From the NCBI GenBank assembly GCA_902362805.1, contig CABIXY010000007.1:62001-126000 (forward strand): a DNA stretch of 64,000 bases, given 5' to 3'. Below are positions 61,303-64,000 of this stretch, in pieces. Position numbers and translations under genes: made by a program. Under the pieces are notes generated by a model. That model saw only the letters and a program-made list of their open reading frames with translations, ran no database searches and was not told where the DNA came from. Origin of the DNA: Eubacteriaceae bacterium (GTDB taxonomy: Bacteria > Bacillota > Clostridia > Peptostreptococcales > Anaerovoracaceae). Every line of letters starts with the position of its first letter. Position 1 is the stretch's first letter.

Positions 61303-62706
61303 ATGAATGAACAAAAGAAGAAAATGGAGTTATTGGGGAGCTCGCCCGTGCCAAAGGCTTTGCTGGCCATGGGGCTGCCAACCATGATCGGAATGCTTAT
61401 CAACGCACTATATAATCTGGCAGACACTTACTTTGTGGGCGGGTTGGGTACCGATCAAATGGGAGCGGTCACGGTAGCCTTTCCCCTTGGGCAGGTTATC
61501 GTCGGTCTGGGCCTCTTATTTGGAAACGGCGCTGCCGCTTATCTTTCCAGGCTCCTTGGATGCGGAGATAAAGAGACTGCAGGCAAAGTAGCCAGCACCG
61601 CCCTGTACAGCAGTATCCTCGTCGGCGCAGTCGTCATCGCCTCCTCGATTATTTTTCTCAAACCAATTTTACGACAGATCGGCGCAATGGAAAGCGTCAT
61701 GCCCTATGCGACTGTCTATACCAGCATCTATATCACCTTTTCGATTTTCAACATATTCAACGTTGCCATGAATAACATCGTATCCAGCGAAGGTGCCGCT
61801 AAAACAGCTATGTGTGCATTAGTGGCAGGTGCGGTACTAAACGTGATATTAGATCCCATCTTTATCTACACATTACACCTTGGCGTTGCGGGTGCCGCTA
61901 TCGCAACCGCTATATCACAAGTCGTTTCCACACTGGTCTACTTCGCTTATATTTTACAAAAGAAAAGTGTTTTCAGCTTTCACATGAAAGAGTGCTGTTT
62001 TTCTAAAAGCATCATGTCTGAGATTTTAAAAATTGGGATTCCCACACTGCTGTTCCAGCTTTTAACCAGCCTGTCTATCAGTATGATCAACGATGCAGCA
62101 AAAGAGTTCGGCGGTTCCGCCCTAGCTGCCATGGGACCAGTGACAAAGATCATGTCCATGGGAACTCTGATCGTCTTTGGATTTTTAAAAGGTTTCCAGC
62201 CCATTGCCGGATTCAGCTACGGTGCCAAAAAGTTTGATCGCTTGCAAGAGGCAATCAGGACCTCTATTTTATGGTCTACTTTATTTTGTCTGATTTTCGG
62301 ACTCGCAGCTGTCGTATTCTCCCAGCAGATTATCTCCCTGTTTACAAAAGGAGATCTGGAGATGATTAAGATCGGCGCGACCGCGCTGCGGGCAAACGGC
62401 CTCTCTTTCATTCTCTTTGGATTTTACACAGTATATTCCTTCTTGTTTCTCGTCATGGGAAAGGCAAAAGAGGGCTGTATCCTCGGTGCTTTACGGCAGG
62501 GCATCTGTTTTGTACCAGTCATTCTAATCCTTCCCACCTATTGGGGACTGCATGGGATTCTCTATGCACAGCCCATCGCTGACGTACTCTCCGCTGTCAT
62601 CACTATTTTCATGGCTGTACATCTTCACAAGGAATTGGCTGCAGCAAAGGCAAATACACTGCATAAAGATCAAGCTCTCCGTTGCACTATGCCGCATATG
62701 AAATAA
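61303..62706 (+). CDS. MATE-family multidrug efflux transporter
   Basis: About 467 residues from the ATG at 61303 (AGAAGGGAG upstream; earlier in-frame codons overlap the operators). Twelve membrane segments in two related halves; the N-terminal MELLGSSPVPKALLAMGLPTM, LADTYFVGGLGTDQMG and ASEGAAKTAM-like (NNIVSSEGAAKTAM) blocks are NorM/MepA features. It exports cationic drugs with Na+ or H+. Controlled by the divergent PadR repressor. Confidence 0.94.
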   Translation: MNEQKKKMELLGSSPVPKALLAMGLPTMIGMLINALYNLADTYFVGGLGTDQMGAVTVAFPLGQVIVGLGLLFGNGAAAYLSRLLGCGDKETAGKVASTALYSSILVGAVVIASSIIFLKPILRQIGAMESVMPYATVYTSIYITFSIFNIFNVAMNNIVSSEGAAKTAMCALVAGAVLNVILDPIFIYTLHLGVAGAAIATAISQVVSTLVYFAYILQKKSVFSFHMKECCFSKSIMSEILKIGIPTLLFQLLTSLSISMINDAAKEFGGSALAAMGPVTKIMSMGTLIVFGFLKGFQPIAGFSYGAKKFDRLQEAIRTSILWSTLFCLIFGLAAVVFSQQIISLFTKGDLEMIKIGATALRANGLSFILFGFYTVYSFLFLVMGKAKEGCILGALRQGICFVPVILILPTYWGLHGILYAQPIADVLSAVITIFMAVHLHKELAAAKANTLHKDQALRCTMPHMK

Positions 62707-62784
62707 GGGCAAGGTTTTACCCGTCAATTGGACTTTTTTTCTCAATAGCAAGCAACATTAAGATTTAGCGAGACACGAACGCAC

Positions 62785-62828
62785 TAAAAAAGGAGTTATT
62801 CAACCGAACTGGTATGAATAACTCCTTT
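62785..62828 (-). terminator. Terminator downstream of ilvD
   Basis: A 14-bp perfect stem AAAGGAGTTATTCA/TGAATAACTCCTTT (62789-62802, 62815-62828) followed on the minus strand by TTTTTTAGTG. Between it and the ilvD stop (62829-62967) I see no gene, only short palindromes such as GCACTAAAGTGC (62880-62891). Confidence 0.85.
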
Positions 62829-62967
62829 CAATTAGATTCTCTTAAAAACCTGGTTAGTCTTCGCGCCGTAGAGTGCCACGCACTAAAGTGCTGCACTCCT
62901 GACGGGGGACCTACCGATAATTCTCTTTTGCTCTCAAAATGCTTACAGCATTTGATAGCTCAGACAA

Positions 62968-64000
62968 TTAGGTTAGGTCTCCCATTACAGCGCCTTTGCT
63001 GGACGGTGCAACCATCTTGGAGTATCTGTATAGCCATCCGCTCTTCACGTTTGGCTCACGAGGTACGTAAGTCTTGCGTCTTTCGTCAAATTCTTCATCA
63101 GAGACCTTGGCATTGATCTTTGCTCCAGGAATGTCGATTTCGATGATATCCCCCTCCTGGATCAGACCGATGTTTCCGTCGCTGGCTGCTTCTGGGCAGA
63201 CGTGTCCGATAGAGGCTCCACGGCTGGCACCGCTGAAACGTCCATCTGTGATCAGGGCGACGGTCTTGTCGAGCTGCATCCCTGCCAATGCGCTGGTCGG
63301 ATTGAGCATCTCTCTCATGCCTGGACCACCCTTTGGACCTTCGTAACGAATGACTACGACGTCTCCATCCACAATCTTGCCTTTGTAGATGGCATCGATG
63401 GCATCCTCTTCGCAGTCAAAGACTCTGGCAGGACCTGCGTGAGTGAGCATTTCCGGTGCAACAGCGCTTCTCTTTACAACGCAGCCCTCTTGAGCGATGT
63501 TCCCCCACATGATAGCAAGACCGCCTGTCTCACTGTAAGGTGCATCTACGCTCTTGATGGCATTGTCATCCTTGATATACTTACCTTCGATATTTTCTCC
63601 CACGGTTCTGCCGTTGGCAGTCATCAGTGAAGTATCAATCAGGCCTTTTTTGTTCAGTTCCGCAATGACTGCCTGCACACCGCCGGCGATGTTCAGATCA
63701 TGCATGTGTGTACCGCCTGCTGGTGCCAGATGACACAGGTTCGGTGTTTTTGCGCTCATCTCGTTGAACAACTCGAGATTTAATTCTACACCTGCTTCGT
63801 GGGCAATAGCTAACAGATGAAGTACGCTGTTTGACGAACAGCCGAGAGCCATGTCACAGGCAAGAGCATTTCGAATGGATTTCTCATTGATAATATCTCT
63901 CGCTTTGATATCCTTTTCAATCAAGCCCATGATCGCCATACCTGCATGCTTTGCCAGCATGATTCTACCGCTATGTACTGCCGGAATTGTTCCGTTACCT
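62968..64000 (-). CDS. ilvD: Dihydroxy-acid dehydratase, C-terminal part (runs off the window)
   Basis: About 343 codons of IlvD, open through base 64000 (the frame continues [13 protein letters not shown] upstream of the first internal Met). [37 protein letters not shown] and [20 protein letters not shown] are IlvD/Edd signatures; the Cys of GCSSN binds the Fe-S cluster. The enzyme dehydrates dihydroxy-isovalerate/methylvalerate in valine and isoleucine synthesis. About 200 N-terminal residues, with further cluster ligands, lie outside the window. Confidence 0.95.
   Translation of the reverse strand, partial: GNGTIPAVHSGRIMLAKHAGMAIMGLIEKDIKARDIINEKSIRNALACDMALGCSSNSVLHLLAIAHEAGVELNLELFNEMSAKTPNLCHLAPAGGTHMHDLNIAGGVQAVIAELNKKGLIDTSLMTANGRTVGENIEGKYIKDDNAIKSVDAPYSETGGLAIMWGNIAQEGCVVKRSAVAPEMLTHAGPARVFDCEEDAIDAIYKGKIVDGDVVVIRYEGPKGGPGMREMLNPTSALAGMQLDKTVALITDGRFSGASRGASIGHVCPEAASDGNIGLIQEGDIIEIDIPGAKINAKVSDEEFDERRKTYVPREPNVKSGWLYRYSKMVAPSSKGAVMGDLT

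Noticed and set aside
62860..62945. Possible riboswitch or tRNA-like fold after ilvD
   Set aside because: It contains short palindromes (GCACTAAAGTGC) but no matching secondary structure or known core, and it lies in a 3' region.

Overview
The window looks like chromosome of an anaerobic Gram-positive bacterium of the class Clostridia. Ribosome binding sites are strong (GGAGG type), promoters fit TTGACA-17-TATAAT, a T-box leader is present, and the gene content is typical of amino-acid-fermenting gut or sediment Clostridia: corrinoid-dependent MttB-family methyltransferases, a xanthine-dehydrogenase-type molybdoenzyme, NhaC, YfcC, PucR and IclR modules. A relative of the Anaerovoracaceae (Family XIII) is my guess, not something the sequence proves. 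No rRNA, tRNA, prophage, transposase gene or CRISPR array was found.

Layout. (1) 1-7365, minus strand: a T-box-led operon with two small genes, valS, folC, a lipid kinase, a GNAT acetyltransferase and a split ThrE-type exporter. (2) 7683-18882: a MobA-like nucleotidyltransferase faces a long minus-strand cluster made of an acylating semialdehyde dehydrogenase, a YfcC-type carrier, a three-subunit molybdenum hydroxylase and a FecBCD-type ABC importer. An IclR regulator sits upstream, and two copies of a 15-bp palindrome flank the mmsA promoter. (3) 19100-21765: folate operon folE-HD-folP-folBK with a long, apparently structured leader. (4) 22133-25506: a RelE/Phd toxin-antitoxin pair, a PadR-DUF2812 pair with its operators, a small hypothetical gene and a decayed LytTR-type response regulator. 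(5) 25779-28049: ilvE and a DUF815 ATPase. (6) 28130-35910: M42 peptidase, NhaC antiporter, PucR regulator, NCS1 permease and two tandem DUF917 proteins. (7) 35954-46268: AlbA_2 ATP-binding protein, small genes, an ABC exporter with its two-component system, a CD3324-like regulator, a hydrolase and an MDR-type ABC exporter. (8) 46305-51449: two diverged copies of a ~271-bp TIR element (MITE-like) flank a block with a nuclease-like protein, an MBL hydrolase, ilvA, an M14 carboxypeptidase and a cupin. (9) 51571-60570: a one-carbon cluster of two non-pyrrolysine MttB methyltransferases, their corrinoid protein, a RocB-like M20 peptidase, a YkvI transporter and two regulators. (10) 60661-64000: PadR/MATE pair with twin operators, then the 3' part of ilvD.

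Taken together, three accessory catabolic cassettes (molybdenum hydroxylase, DUF917/NCS1, MttB/corrinoid) each carry a transporter and a dedicated regulator. They suggest an organism that ferments unusual nitrogenous or N-methylated compounds. The substrates cannot be read from the sequence.
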